From Chaenocephalus aceratus (Eukaryota; Chordata; Actinopteri; Perciformes; Channichthyidae), in contig CM043807.1 in assembly GCA_023974075.1 (NCBI GenBank), forward strand, positions 9,973,676 through 10,037,675: DNA of 64,000 bases, written 5' to 3'. Shown here one piece after another: positions 30,001 through 41,100 of this stretch; the first letter of the stretch is position 1, and each line of letters starts with the position of its first letter. The notes under the pieces are model-generated. The model was not told where the DNA came from. It did not search any database and saw only the letters and a list, made by a program, of their open reading frames with translations. The position numbers were made by a program, and so were the translations under genes.

Positions 30001-30096
30001 CTTTAACTGTGATTTGGACACTTTGCCGCATTTTTCGACGTCCAGCGATGTGAAAGCGTACCAGATAGACTTGAGGAGTTCGGTTTTTAAGTCCAT
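20414..30096 (-). CDS. def6: def6-family guanine-nucleotide exchange factor (SWAP70/DEF6)
   Basis: DEF6 (SLAT/IBP) relays PI3K and antigen-receptor signals to Rac/Cdc42 and the actin cytoskeleton. Twelve exons: 30001-30096, 29177-29317, 26004-26186, 24181-24411, 23958-24104, 23749-23857, 22923-23152, 22255-22362, 21813-21979, 20931-21129, 20749-20839 and 20414-20586. All are in phase, giving 624 residues (human DEF6 631). An EF-hand-like region spans 1-90 ([35 protein letters not shown]). A PH domain starts at 218 ([20 protein letters not shown]). A long Glu/Arg/Lys-rich coiled coil runs about 345-535, and the DEF6-type signature [11 protein letters not shown] follows. That signature and the tail favour DEF6 over SWAP70. 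A Ser/Arg-rich insert ([18 protein letters not shown]) after the PH domain is not in my recollection of the human protein. The ohnologue letter used in other fish (a, b or c) is not decidable here. Confidence 0.93.
21983..22093. repeat. (CA)n microsatellite
   Basis: About 110 bp of almost uninterrupted CA with a few G substitutions, directly beside the acceptor of def6 exon 9 (AG at 21981-21980). On the sense (minus) strand it is a (TG)n tract immediately upstream of the 3' splice site, lengthening the polypyrimidine-like region. Confidence 0.97.
22430..22912. mobile_element. AAGTA-rich fish repeat reaching the def6 exon 7 donor
   Basis: The sequence matches the reverse complement of 12010-12535 over its whole length, for example GTGTACTTTTACTCCAC and AGAGTATTCCTACATTCTGG. 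It ends about 5-10 bp before the exon 7 splice donor (22922-22917). Family name not assigned. Confidence 0.7.
25017..25826. repeat. 15/18-bp minisatellite in def6 intron 3
   Basis: About 50 copies of GTTGCCTTGCGATAT (15 bp), mixed with an 18-bp variant that has an extra TTG (GTTGCCTTGTTGCGATAT). Changes such as GTTACC recur in several repeats, showing internal spread of variants. Unit lengths are multiples of three without stops, which leaves several frames open by accident. Confidence 0.98.
26330..26810. repeat. Probable interspersed repeat in def6 intron 2
   Basis: The start TTTTAAAGGTCCCCTAATTG and the text through 26810 have the look of a common fish nonautonomous repeat (compare AGGTCCC at 11084). 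No clear matching right end was found. No exon is present. Confidence 0.35.
27019..27099. repeat. (TA)n palindromic microsatellite
   Basis: Two TA tracts surround GTGATATGGTATA, and the second is followed by its inverse TATACCATATCAC, so the whole can fold as a cruciform. It separates ordinary intron from the LINE fragment that begins at about 27090. Confidence 0.85.
27090..27480 (+). mobile_element. LINE 3' fragment (L2/Rex-like reverse transcriptase tail)
   Basis: The plus strand translates to a broken version of the region seen in fish L2/Rex-type LINEs: [20 protein letters not shown], then after frame breaks a tail close to STLKTHFL. Several stops and frameshifts show it is dead. Confidence 0.7.
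27595..28207 (+). mobile_element. PIF/Harbinger-like element with a MADF-like exon remnant
   Basis: Inverted ends GGCCCTGACACACCAA and TTGGTGTGTCAGGGCC are flanked by TTA (27592-27594 and 28208-28210). Inside, at 27898, an ATG starts a frame reading [20 protein letters not shown], which looks like the first part of a MADF/Myb-SANT-like DNA-binding protein of the kind encoded beside the transposase in PIF/Harbinger elements. It stops matching after about 26 residues, so the element is an internal deletion derivative. It is related to 5088-6379. Confidence 0.85.
28211..29093 (+). mobile_element. Fish LINE-like 3' segment
   Basis: The right part (TTTCTCCCATTTTTTCCCC, TGTGAAGGGTCTAAGGACAG, ATGTGCTATATAAATAAAAC) is the familiar 3' end of a very common fish non-LTR element, ending in the short tail repeat TTGATTTGATTTGA. 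The left limit is uncertain. No open reverse transcriptase frame. Confidence 0.6.
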
Positions 30097-33000
30097 TTTG
30101 GAGACGTCTCTGTGCGCAAAAACAAATGCATTTCCAAGCGCAGCGCGGTGGCTTTTACTCAGCGACGGTCCAGCGAGTGGTGGAGAGAATTGCAAAAATA
30201 ATGTGGGGCAGAGTACAGGCTGCTGTGCAAACTGCAAAGCACCGAGAGAATTCAGATGTAGGCCACACTTAAAGAGGCGGAGAGAAGAGACAAAGGTCTA
30301 TACTTTACTCTGTGTTCAATAATATAAAAAAAGATTAAAAAAAGTTTTGGTTTATTCTTCCCAATACTGTCTGGAAACCGTTATTCCAAGCCACTCCTTA
30401 AAACATGTAACGGAATACAATTAAAACAGTTTAAGGGCAAATCACATATATCCAAGCTAAATCCCCGAGCTATAGGACATTTATCCAGGCTACGGTTTAG
30501 ATTTTTGATTTCCTCAAAGTGATACCAGCAAAACCAAGAATACAGATTCATGAGGCTTTAATGACACACCCCTTAGCTTTAGTACAGTTGTAGTAGAGAG
30601 TTTAAATATATTTTTAAAATAATATATAGTATGTATTTATGTAATTCAAGGGTGGCTATTCAAGAAAACATTATGAATTCATCAATGTGACGCTTAATAT
30701 TCCTAATTTTATGATATACTTGGAGCTGTGGAGATCTGATGGTGACAATCATTTGCACCACTGTTCAACTTTTTGTCCCTTCTGGTGATCATTTGTTTTG
30801 GTAGAATTTAAGTCAAGCCAAGTGCATGTTAAAGCACCCAACCCACAATGTTATTTAGAGGGCTTGGGAGCATAAAGCCCTTTGTGGTTTCCCTGACTTA
30901 AGTTGTCGTTCCAACATATTTCAGATCTCCTACATAATGTGATGCCACTGCTGGTGGAGAACCTCAGGCTAATTAGGTTAAACAAGGGCAGTGTAATCAG
31001 ACAGAATATACCCACAAGCCTTGTTAGAGCACAATGTAGGCTGATCAATACCAGAATAGGGTCATGAAAAAGTAATTATATGGAGGCCACAACCCAGAGT
31101 GGATATATGTTGGCTTTAAAGTAATCTTCATGATGAATTATAATTATCTACAGTAGCTAAGTAGCATTGTTGATGGTTTTAGACCCATAAACACATCGAT
31201 GTTAGGCCACGCTGTTGTGTTTTGTCACGCTCAGCAGTGCGTCAGCATCTGTTGTCTCCCTTTAAGGTCGGATCTAATCACCCATGTCTCAGGTGGTATA
31301 AATGAGATGTCGTTCAGTTGGCCATAATTCAGGATTTCCCGTCCAGAGGTCTCATTGAGGATCGACCACTCCCAGCGCAGAGAATTTACCACCTTGGCAC
31401 AATCCCAGCACAGCCTTACTCAGGTCTTTAAAAGGCCCATTGGCGGTTCAAATCTGCCATCTGTCACAATGAGGGATTTCATTTCTTTTGCACTTTTAAG
31501 AGGAACAAATGTGCATTAAAACCCAAAAAGTGCTCTTCAGTGATTCACAAGAGGTTTATTAGACATTACATACTTTTATGTGGCTTTACTAATACTGTAT
31601 GTTGTCTGCATACTGACATACATAAATGTATCATTACATAATACCATTGCTATTTATATATTTACTATGTTCAAGGGCATTTACCTTGACATTCCCATCC
31701 CTGGTCAATTCGATATATCTGTGATAGTAAAGATTCTTTTTTATTGGTGACATATAGTTTCAGTCATGCTTGTTTGCACTCTTGGTAATTAATATACATT
31801 ATAGCTACTGACCAAATAATAGGTGTATCATACATTACAATGTAAGAGAAATCAAAAACTGTCCTGAATAGGAGAGATCTGATAATAATGGCCCAATGTG
31901 AGACATGGCAGCCATGGTTAGATGTGAAGCTACAGACAGTTAGCTTAGTGTAGCTAAAAGACTATAAACTGGTCGAAACAGCTAGCCTGGCTCTGTCTAA
32001 TTATAACAAAATCCACCTCGCAACCCCTTAAAAGCCCCTTATTACACATTTGGCCTATATATCTGTCACTTAACTAGTGCATTAACTAGCTAGGCTTTAT
32101 GTAATGCTAAGGCTAACTGGCTGCTATCATGAGCTTCTTAATAAAGGTTTACATATAAATGTATTTCATTCAACTTGAGTTTAATATTAAAGATGAGTTT
32201 CATGCTACTAAGCTAGTGGATTGCACAACATCTGTGTCATGCCAATGTAGTTGAGCATTTAATTTGACATGTTATTCACAATACAGTTATTTTGTGCTTC
32301 CGAATAAAAAAAACGTGAGTTATTTATGAATAAGCAAACAAGCACATCTACAGGGAATTATTTTGAAGCAGTTGTTATCTTACAAAAGCACCTCACCATT
32401 ACAGCGTGTCAGATGTATAGACAGTGCAAAACACTACAGACAGCAATATATTATTAAGCTATTTTATAAAGCACCATTTTACACATTGTAGTTTTTGTGA
32501 TGGGAACAGTAAATGATGCAGATACAAATATCTGTTTAAAACAGACAGACTAAATGATCTGAGATGGAAAACTGCTGGTGAACATTCCTGTGCATTTGGT
32601 GGCAAGATGTAGTAGATCCCAGGATCTCCTAAACATAGAATAGTTTAACCCTTAATTTGTACATTCTATACAATAATGCATAATCCATGCCAATATTTGA
32701 ACACTTCTGAACCAAATCAGAGGGCAAAGTCATGTTGTACTGCTTTGAAATTTAAAAACTTAAGCTTATTTCATTTCCCAACCCTATTTGTGATGTTAGA
32801 CTTCTCATTTGCAGGCATCCAATGGACACAACCCTCACCCCTTTTTTAAATTGTGCTGATCAGGCAAACACTGAGTGCAAAAGAGTTGAAAAATGTAAGT
32901 AGATGCTGTGTCTTGATGTTTTATTTACCATTACATTCCCATGTTCTTTTAATAATATCCTAACAACTATGAGTGTTGGAGCAGATTTTGGAGCATTCAA

Positions 33001-33377
33001 CCGAACAAACCAAGCCCAGTATTGATAGCCATTTCCCAATGAAAGTAACTAAAAGCACAAGCTCTGAAAGTTGTTTAACTATCTCAAAAGCCACTTCAGG
33101 CCTCCCTCCAAAGCCTCTCCCCCAAAAAATACAAGTATGAATGTAAACATTTCATAGTGAGCATAAACTACAAATATTGCTATTTTTACTGCTCACAGCG
33201 GTAAGGCTAGCAGCTTGTGGGAGACTCCGTTGAGTGCATGCCAGAGCCAATGCAGCTAGACATCATGATCAGAGTTCTACACATTTTGCTTAAGCTTGCT
33301 GTTAGCGATGCCACTAAAACAAAACCCAAAGCTCTGTAATTTGATGTTCCTTTTTGAAAGGCCCAAAAGGAGTTGAA
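30097..33377. other. Gene-poor interval upstream of def6
   Basis: No exon, tRNA or clear transposon was recognised in 3.3 kb. The block 31200-31480 is less AT-rich and without repeat character, which would suit a regulatory element, but nothing in the sequence proves it. def6 promoter and 5' UTR must lie at the left edge. Confidence 0.5.
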
Positions 33378-34096
33378 GTTATAATAATAATAATAATATA
33401 TTGGATTTATATAGCGCTTTTATGGTACCCAAAGACGCTTTACAATATGAGGGGGGGGGGGGGGTAGATAGACTGGGGCAGGTAGACAACAGACTAAGAA
33501 AAAAACAACAAAACGACAAAACAAAACACAGTGGCAGTCAGGAGGAGGTCGAAAATGAGTGGGGGGGTGTTTTACGGATAGAGAGAGGTGAAAAGATGGG
33601 TTTTGAGGCGGGACTGGAACAGAGTGAGGGACTCGGACTCACGGAGGTCTTGGGGGAGGGAGTTCCAGAGTTTTGGGGCGGCCACAGAGAAGGCTCTGTC
33701 TCCAAAGCTCCGGAGATTGCCAATGGGGGTGGAAAGCAGGCCGGCCGAGGTGGATCTGAGGGTCCGGGGAGGATGGTAGGGGATGAGAAGGTCAGTGAGG
33801 TACGGGGGGGCCAGATGGTGGAGGGCTTTATAGGTAAGGACCAGGAGTTTGTAGATGATGCGGTGAGTAACGGGAAGCCAGTGTAGTTCTTTGAGGACCG
33901 GGGTGATATGGTGCCATGATTTAGTGTGGGTGAGAAGTCTGGCGGCTGCGTTCTGAACACGCTGGAGTCTACTGAGGGAGGTGGAGCTGATGCCGTATAG
34001 GAGGGAGTTACAGTAGTCGAGGCGGGAGGAGATGAAGGCGTGAATGAGTCGCTCAGCTGCGGGGCGGGTGAGATAGAAGTTGGTTTTTCTAGACAC
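33378..34096 (-). mobile_element. L2-like LINE, 5'-truncated
   Basis: The minus strand encodes a 174-residue tail of a non-LTR reverse transcriptase (33572-34096) with the typical words SRLDYCNSLLYGI, LQRVQNAAARLL, ITPVLKELHWLPV and FGDRAFSVAAPKLWNSLP. The 3' end reads AAAGCGCTATATAAATCC and finishes in an (ATT)n tail at 33380-33400, as in the L2 clade. The frame is intact over this part, implying a fairly young insertion. Confidence 0.9.
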
Positions 34097-34274
34097 CCAA
34101 CACGATCTATGCAGAAAATGAACAAGACTTGTTATCCTGTTAACATGGGCGCCGAAAAGAACTTCCTACACTTTGCAACTCTTACTCTTTAAGGGCATTG
34201 TAAATCCCCTATCATACATATTTACAATGTGTTCAATCCTTGGTTTAAGTTGCATAATTATTTGTAATTGACCA

Positions 34275-35045
34275 TTAATGTGCGACAACACGTCGGTGTT
34301 GCCTTGGTGCTATTTTGTTAGCCAGTAGACATGCCAGGGCAATGCCTCCGATCTGGGTGAAGGCCAATCCCAACACAGCGGCGGCAATGTGGAAGACGTT
34401 GTCGTTGACCAAGCTGAAGACTTTGCGGAAGCAGCCGTGTTGATGGATTCCTGCAGCTTCTACTCCTTCAACATCATCCAACAATAGAGGTCGATTCTTG
34501 CAGCCCTTGCGACTCATGCAGCAGCTGTCCGGCAGGGACACCAAGGTGCCGTTCTCGTTGGGCAGAAAGGTCATATGCTGGATGGCCCAATCTGAAGAGA
34601 GCCAATCACGCCAACCCTCAGCTCCACAACACTTCAGGGCCCTCTGCAGGCTGTCTAATGCATCGGCACGGCCTTCATCCTTGGTATAGCCGGCCACCGC
34701 TCGATGTAAGCCACTGCGAAATCCTCCGGCAATGTCTTCTCGATAGAAGAGACCTGAGAGTCCAGCTGCCAAACCGGCTATCAGTGCAGTAAGTTGAAAG
34801 AACCCGTACGCCCTGAGCACGCAGGGCAGGTTTGCAGCCACTCCCAGACAGCCCAGGAAGCCCCAGGTGGTGACGGCTGCCCCTGTGAACAGAAGGATGA
34901 GCGGGGCGTTGGGGTAGTGATTGTCCGACAGTAGCATGTAGTCTGCCAGTGAGATCTGTGCCCACACACCCAGAGTGAAGATGGCCAAGCCAGCTGCCCA
35001 GAAGAGGCAGCTGAAGGCCAGGAGACCCAGACGCAGGAGGTGCAT
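34275..35045 (-). CDS. Intronless tetraspanin (Tspan6/7-like)
   Basis: Tetraspanins organise membrane microdomains with integrins and receptors. This single-exon frame codes for 256 residues from ATG 35045. There are four membrane segments (about 5-28, 47-70, 80-101 and 219-243) and a large loop with CCG at 139-141, PDSCC at 172-176, GC at 181-182 and GC at 204-205. The six loop cysteines and the last segment (GLAFTQIGGIALACLL) are closest, from memory, to TSPAN6/7. The usual tetraspanin has 6-8 exons, so lack of introns suggests an old retrocopy that stayed functional. The same frame is open upstream to 35321 but has no ATG there. The start is therefore uncertain if an upstream frame is joined to it. 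Confidence 0.85.
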   Translation of the reverse strand: MHLLRLGLLAFSCLFWAAGLAIFTLGVWAQISLADYMLLSDNHYPNAPLILLFTGAAVTTWGFLGCLGVAANLPCVLRAYGFFQLTALIAGLAAGLSGLFYREDIAGGFRSGLHRAVAGYTKDEGRADALDSLQRALKCCGAEGWRDWLSSDWAIQHMTFLPNENGTLVSLPDSCCMSRKGCKNRPLLLDDVEGVEAAGIHQHGCFRKVFSLVNDNVFHIAAAVLGLAFTQIGGIALACLLANKIAPRQHRRVVAH

Positions 35046-35094
35046 GACTCCCACCGGGCGGCAGCAAGGTGGAGCAGCGCCCGTAGGCTGAGGG

Positions 35095-35364
35095 TCAGGG
35101 GTCGCCAGGCGAGCCGTCCGAGCACATAGACAAGGACAGTCGCTGCTGCTGCTGGTGGAGCTGCTCCTCCTGCTCTTGGTAAGTGGACAGCAGGTAGCCA
35201 GGGATTGCAGAAGGTCGACGAGGTAGAGGAGGTGGGGAGAGCAGGTCGAAACCCCGTGGAGACGACAGTCGTCGCACAGCCAGCTGCTGGTGTTCCCAGT
35301 CCAAAGCTTGTCTGCTGGGACTCAGTCGAGCTGACAGCGAGTCGTAAGGCAGTGCGGAGCTCAT
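35095..35364 (-). CDS. 89-residue ORF upstream of the tetraspanin, unknown
   Basis: ATG at 35364 opens an 89-residue frame that stops 49 nt before the tetraspanin ATG, in a different frame. It starts MSSALPYDSLSARLSPSRQ, is rich in Ser, Pro, Leu and Gln (including a short Gln run at 72-76) and has no recognised domain. Its codons look coding-like (many G/C third positions). It could be the cytoplasmic amino terminus of the tetraspanin separated by a frameshift, an independent upstream protein on the same mRNA, or a regulatory upstream ORF. Confidence 0.45.
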   Translation of the reverse strand: MSSALPYDSLSARLSPSRQALDWEHQQLAVRRLSSPRGFDLLSPPPLPRRPSAIPGYLLSTYQEQEEQLHQQQQRLSLSMCSDGSPGDP

Positions 35365-36082
35365 GATCCAGGCTTCGGCTTTATCTACCCCTCTCTCTCT
35401 TCGACACACTACTCTCCCTTTCTTTCTCGATCAGTGCCTTCACTGTCGTTCTCCTGCAACACCAGACCCCCCCACCCCACTTCTTTATGGCTGGTTATTA
35501 AAGTGCCATAAACACCACCAATGCCGACCAAACTGTAAATCACGTTGATGGGTGTCGCGTCGCGCCGTTATCTTCATCCACAGCCCCCTTGTCGCCACCG
35601 TATTTATTTGTTTATTCCGGCCGTTTGTTCCACCTGCATGGTCACCAGCTCTGTGAATTCCTCCGACGGCATTAACATCCAGACATCTGGCTGCTCGCTG
35701 CTGCACCAGGCTGTGGTCAAGGTGAGAGGTGATTGCAGTGGAAAGGACCTGATATCCGCCGATGCACACCCTCTCTCGGCGTGGAGGAGACATCCCTTTG
35801 TAATGTCTTTGTGAAATGTGAAAACTTGATGATTGACTTTAATGATAGAGCGACAAATGAAAATACGAGCTGTAGGAACAAGTGTTTAGAGCTCTTGGAT
35901 TGTATGTGAAAATTAATATTTTTTGTGACGTCTATGTAGAAGTCAATTACATAAAAACATATTTTAAATGTGTGGATTTATTTGACTTTTTGTTTTATAT
36001 AAGGACCACAAAACACAAATTAATCCGTTTAACATTTTTACAATAAAAAAGTGGAATCCTGACCCAAGAAATAGACTTAAAT
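35365..36082. other. Tetraspanin upstream region
   Basis: A non-repetitive, GC-richer stretch (35365-35800) that probably holds the tetraspanin promoter, then AT-rich sequence. No further exon recognised. Confidence 0.4.
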
Positions 36083-36538
36083 GGGTACCACTTTACAATA
36101 AGACTACCCTTATAAAGGATTCATAAAGGGTTTATAATTAGGTTATGAATTCGGTTGTAAACAATTTATTAATCATTAAGAACCATTTATAAACCAGTTC
36201 TAACATAGTTTTCATACATCAACACAGGCTCACTATTTGGCAAGATGACTAAGCCTTATATTGGCTACTTAGCGAGAATCAACTCAGTGAGCAACAGATA
36301 CCAAGGATGCTGGCTGATGAAGAAGACGAAGTAAACTAAGTAGTCAATATAAGGCTTAGCAGTACAGATAAATGTGGGTTCACTATTTGGCAAGCAACCG
36401 GTCACAGTTGCCCTGTTTATCTCATGTCTTATAAAAGCTTATTAATGACTTGTAAAGTGTTCACAACCTAATTAATTAATTAATTACAAACTATTCGTAA
36501 ACCCTTTATAAGGGTAGTCTTATTGTAAAGTGGTACCC
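36083..36538. mobile_element. MITE with perfect long inverted ends
   Basis: GGGTACCACTTTACAATAAG and its inverse CTTATTGTAAAGTGGTACCC end the element, with matching arms of about 35 bp. The interior has a second inverse pair (CTAAGCCTTATATTG near 36251 and CAATATAAGGCTTAG near 36345). Flanks TTAAAT and TTAGAT might be an imperfect duplication. Confidence 0.8.
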
Positions 36539-38169
36539 TTAGATGTAACATAGTCACTATTTAGTTTCACACCAGGAAAATTCTACAGTTTGATTGTCTC
36601 AACTAGCAAATGTTTTTTTCTCACAAAACACAAGTATGCTGAAAATAGATGTTATTTTTAGACTGTAACTACTCTTTGTTAAATGAGACATCCAGTGTTA
36701 TCCGGGTAATTCCTTCTACCTTCTGTAGAGGAAATGAGGCAATGTTTATGGTGTTTATAATTAATCTGTGCTCTATAAGCATCCGCTCACTGGGTTTTAT
36801 GAGCACTCATGGCAGAAATGAAGAAACACATCACCTGACACAAGCATGATGACATTTCAAAGGCACCTCCAATAGGCCTGCAGCTCCTTGAAAACACGAC
36901 AGGGTGGAGAAGAGGTGCGGGGAATCCACTCCTTTGTTTTGGTGGCTGGAGAATTGCCCTTTTGAAACAGGCAAAACAAAAGCAACATTTAGGAAAGACC
37001 TCAAGTCTCCATCCATGTGTGACCGTACAAAAATAAAGCCTTGACTACTGGGACCCTCTTGGTCATATATGACAAGTGTTTGTAGCAGTTCTACCATAGA
37101 GTACTTATTCCTTCGTACATTGTCATATTTGTTAATATTTTGTATCTGAAATAATTAAATCAAGACCAGTTGTCAATCAATGTACCAAGCTAATTGCTAA
37201 ATGTTAAGATTCATCAATAACACACATAGTACAGCTGGGACAATGTTTCTATGTATTTAAAGTAACACAAACCAAACTTTACAAATTAAACACATTTTAA
37301 GTTTGACCTGATAATGGTGCTGGAGGGAATCCATCCAATAGTCGTTGAGGCTTTTCACTGAAAAACAAACTGTCAACCACATGGTGGGGCTAGAGGGACG
37401 GAAAGAAATAATCATATTTACGTTTGGCTTTTCAATTCTTGTTAGTCTTCTAGGGACCCCTGTGGGGCTTGCCTTGACCCCAGGTTGAGGAACATTAGGA
37501 GCACTAAATTAAAATGCACGACAAATCAGAAAACTATGACTTCAGCAGAAACACAACATATGCACTTTATAAAAGATATGTTTTATTGCGTAACATGATA
37601 CAGGTTTTCATTTTAGTTGTAGCTTGGCTGTCTAGTATACCATGCACATTTTTGTATTCACTGTAATCACATGGTTTTAATGTCACAATCATTCAATTAA
37701 GAGTTGTTGGTTGGGTTTAAATATAATTGACGGTAGATGTCCCCTTTTTTTGCTTTCTTTTTGTATTCATTTAAACCAGAAATTGAACCTGTGCACCTCA
37801 CAAATGCAATATATCATGTTTCAGAGAAAAACAGAAATAAATGGAGTGTATAATAAACACCTGTAATTTTCTTTTCAAACAAACTTCTTCCATTTGCGAT
37901 CTTTAAAGCAAAATGAAAATGATAGAGTGATTCTCGTATGAAAAACTAATCTATTAAATGTTTTGTGTTTAAAAATGGAATGAAAGCTAGAAGGTTGTAC
38001 CAAATCTTTGTCCACACTTGATAGAAGTCCGTACAGTGAAGATGTAGCTGAGGACACATTTCCCTCCTGATAAAATGTGATAAAGCTTATTATTTGAACT
38101 CAAGCATCCTGTTTACATTCTTATTCATAAGTCCACTCCTTTTACACACTGACAGTCTCCATTATTAAT
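36539..38169. other. Intergenic and zinc-finger gene 3' UTR
   Basis: AT-rich sequence with no recognised exon. CGCAATAAAA on the minus strand near 37580 is a plausible polyadenylation signal for the TINF2-like zinc-finger gene, giving a 3' UTR of about 600 bp. Confidence 0.45.
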
Positions 38170-41100
38170 TTACTGATTAGATTCCTTAGGCTGTAAAGAG
38201 TCTACAGACTTTGCTGCCTCTCCCTCTTCCACGTGTTTCTCCATGTGTTTCTTCAGCTTGGCCTTAGAGGGAAACGTTTTCATGCACTGTTCACAGTACG
38301 GCTTCAGTGGCTTCAACCCAGAGTGGCTTCTCTTGTGTCGCGCCAGCTCCGACGAGCTCTTGAACTTCAGCTCACAGCTGTTGCAGGGGTACGGCCTCTC
38401 CCCCGTGTGAATACGCTGGTGCAGCTGAGCCTCGCTGAGGGTGAGGAACGATTTCTCGCAGTGAGTGCAGGGGAACGGCCTCTCTCCTGTGTGGATGAGG
38501 TTGTGTCTGGTCAGTGCGTACGGTTTGGTGAAGCCCTTCCCGCAGACGGTGCAGGGGTACGGGCGGGCGCCGGTGTGGGTGACGATATGTTCCTGCTGCG
38601 TTTTCTTGCTCTTAAAACGTTTGTCGCACTGATCGCAGGAGTAAGGCCTGTCGTCCACGTGCGACCTGTGATGTTTTGAAAGCTCTCCCTGCGATAGAAA
38701 GCCCTTCCCGCACTGAGAGCAAAGGAAAGGTTTCTCCCCAGTGTGCATCCTCTCGTGTCTGGCCAGAACAGACACAAGCGTGAACCTCTTGGGGCAGTGG
38801 GAGCACTGGAAAGGCCGCTCCCCTGTGTGAACGCGCAGGTGTTTCATGTACATGAAGCGGAGCGAGAACCGTTTTTTGCACTGATTACACTGATAGGGTC
38901 GCTCCCCAGTGTGTGTGGACAGATGCCTCTTTACATCAGATCTCCGCGTGTATGTTTTCTCACAATGCGGACACTTAAACACACTCTTTACTTTATGCAT
39001 CTCTCGGTGTTGAGAGCGAGCAAGCAGGGAATCGAAGCCTTCGTCGCACTGCTGGCAGATGTAGCGTTTGTTGGTGACGTGAGACTTCCTGTGCTCGTGA
39101 AGCTCGGAGGAAGTGGCGAAGCTTTGACTGCAGATGGAGCAGATCTGAGGAAGCTGGATCTCCTTAGAGTGAGACTTCTTATGGTGGACGGTCAGGGCAC
39201 GGAGGTTGGCGAAGGAGCTCCTGCACAGCTGGCAGGTGAAGGAAATGGCAGCGCCGTGATTTTTATTCTCGTGTTTGGCCAGATCCCACGAGTGCTGGAA
39301 GGTTCGGTCACACTGGGAGCAGTGGAACGGTCTCTCTCCAGTGTGCGTCAGCTGGTGTCTCCTCACGTCTGACGGCCGTGTGAATGTCTTGCCACACGTG
39401 TCACATGAAAGGGCCTTCTGCTTGCTCGGAGTCACATTTTCTTTGCTTTGATTTCCTGGTTGTTCTGCGTTGCTCTCCTCTGTGTTTCCTTTGGGGAAAA
39501 GTTTAATGGATGTAAATATTTCATCTGTGCTGGAGGGAGAAGGAGTCATTTTGGCTCCTGCGAGAGTCCTGTATACTTCAGTGCTAACGCTCTGCATGTG
39601 GAAGTGAGCAGGGCTGCTATCGTCCGACGTGTGGAAGGGACACTGAGAGCACGTGAAGATGATGGACGTCATCTCGTCCGAATCACCTATAAATTAAAAA
39701 AAAGATGGAAATGTGAAAACAATATGGGAAATGTATCTAAAAGATGTTTCTCAGGTTAAAATATTACCTTTGTCAATTCCTTTGATGGCTATAACAGAGG
39801 GGGCAACGGATGATTCAGCTTTGAAAGTGCAACTGAAAGAAAAGTTGGAATAACTATTACAGAGTTATATCTGGTTTTAAATCTATAGCTTATAAAGTAA
39901 AGATACTAAATGTTTTTTTGTACTTTTGTGGTTCTTCACTGCTTTCCGTGGATGACCTCTGGATTTGATCCATCTCCTGACAATTGGGAGACGTCTTCTT
40001 TTGTAGACGATTGGATCGGCGTACATTAGCTAAGCAGGGAGAAGACTCTTGTGTTTCAGAGGCTGCGTCCTCACTGAGGACATCTGCCATGTGTTCATGG
40101 ACAGATGACTCATGGTCATCATTCAAGTCTGTAAAAGAGTTGATATTGCTCACTATGCCTCCAGGAGGAAGATCCTCCTTCAGCTCTTCAACATTTTCTA
40201 TTTTCTTTGCCGTTTTGTCTTTCGTTTCATGTGTTTTTATTTCATCTGCTTCATTTCCTGACTGAAGCCCATCATTAAAAGGTGACTCGTTACTTTTTCC
40301 TGTAACAACATCTTGACCGAGGCTCTCCTTCCTTAGGGCAAACGTTTTTGTCAGGGTGTCCAGAGCTTTAGCGACATCCACAGTCTCACTTGTTTCTTCC
40401 GCCCTCAAGTTAGTAGCCTCTTCACCGCTGGCGTTATCTGCGCTAACAGCCACTATCTCTTCCTCGTAGAAGTCAGTTTGTACTTGCACTTCAGCCGACT
40501 CGATCATTTCTTCATCTACTTTAGAGGCTTGAACTTCCTCTTCGGTATAGACGGCAACAAAACTGTAACCATCTAGTCCAATCAAAGTGATGGGCTGTAG
40601 CATGTTAGCGTAGTTGTGGATTGATTCCAGTCCAGCAGAGATGTTTGTCTTTTGCGACGGAGGAATCGATAAAGCAGACATGATGCAGCTACCGATGGTG
40701 GATGAAGGGCCATCTAAAAAGAACAAGAAAGTAGTCAGTGGTTAAAAAAAAGATTTTTTAAAGATACTTTTTCATGACTTTTATTGATCCATCATCAAAT
40801 TATTTAGTCAATAAAACACCAGAATATATAAAAAATGTGATTTCTTTGCCAAAGCCCAAGTGACATCTTTAAATTGTTTTTTGTTTGTTAGACCAACAGT
40901 CTAAAACCCAAATATATTTAATTTAAAATGTTATATAGGGCTGGATATTAATATAGATATTCAGATTTGATAACATTTGCAATTAAGAAGCTCCCAATCT
41001 AATGTGATTCTTAAGGATTCAGTTGCATCAAATACATATTGATATTGCATAAATATAAAAGCACTTCAGGATTAATTCTGGGAACTTCCGTAAAATAAGA

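Noticed and set aside
20414..30096. Assignment as SWAP70 instead of DEF6
   Set aside because: The segment after the coiled coil ([16 protein letters not shown]) and the acidic [10 protein letters not shown] region fit DEF6 better from memory; a tree would settle it.
33401..33886. 161-codon frame on the plus strand
   Set aside because: It is antisense to the L2-like reverse transcriptase tail, which has clear family words on the minus strand.
35485..35793. 102-codon minus-strand frame upstream of the tetraspanin
   Set aside because: No domain and poor coding look; could be 5' UTR. Nothing supports a protein.
38743..39372. 209-codon plus-strand frame
   Set aside because: Antisense shadow of the C2H2 finger exon; regular finger codons keep the complement free of stops.
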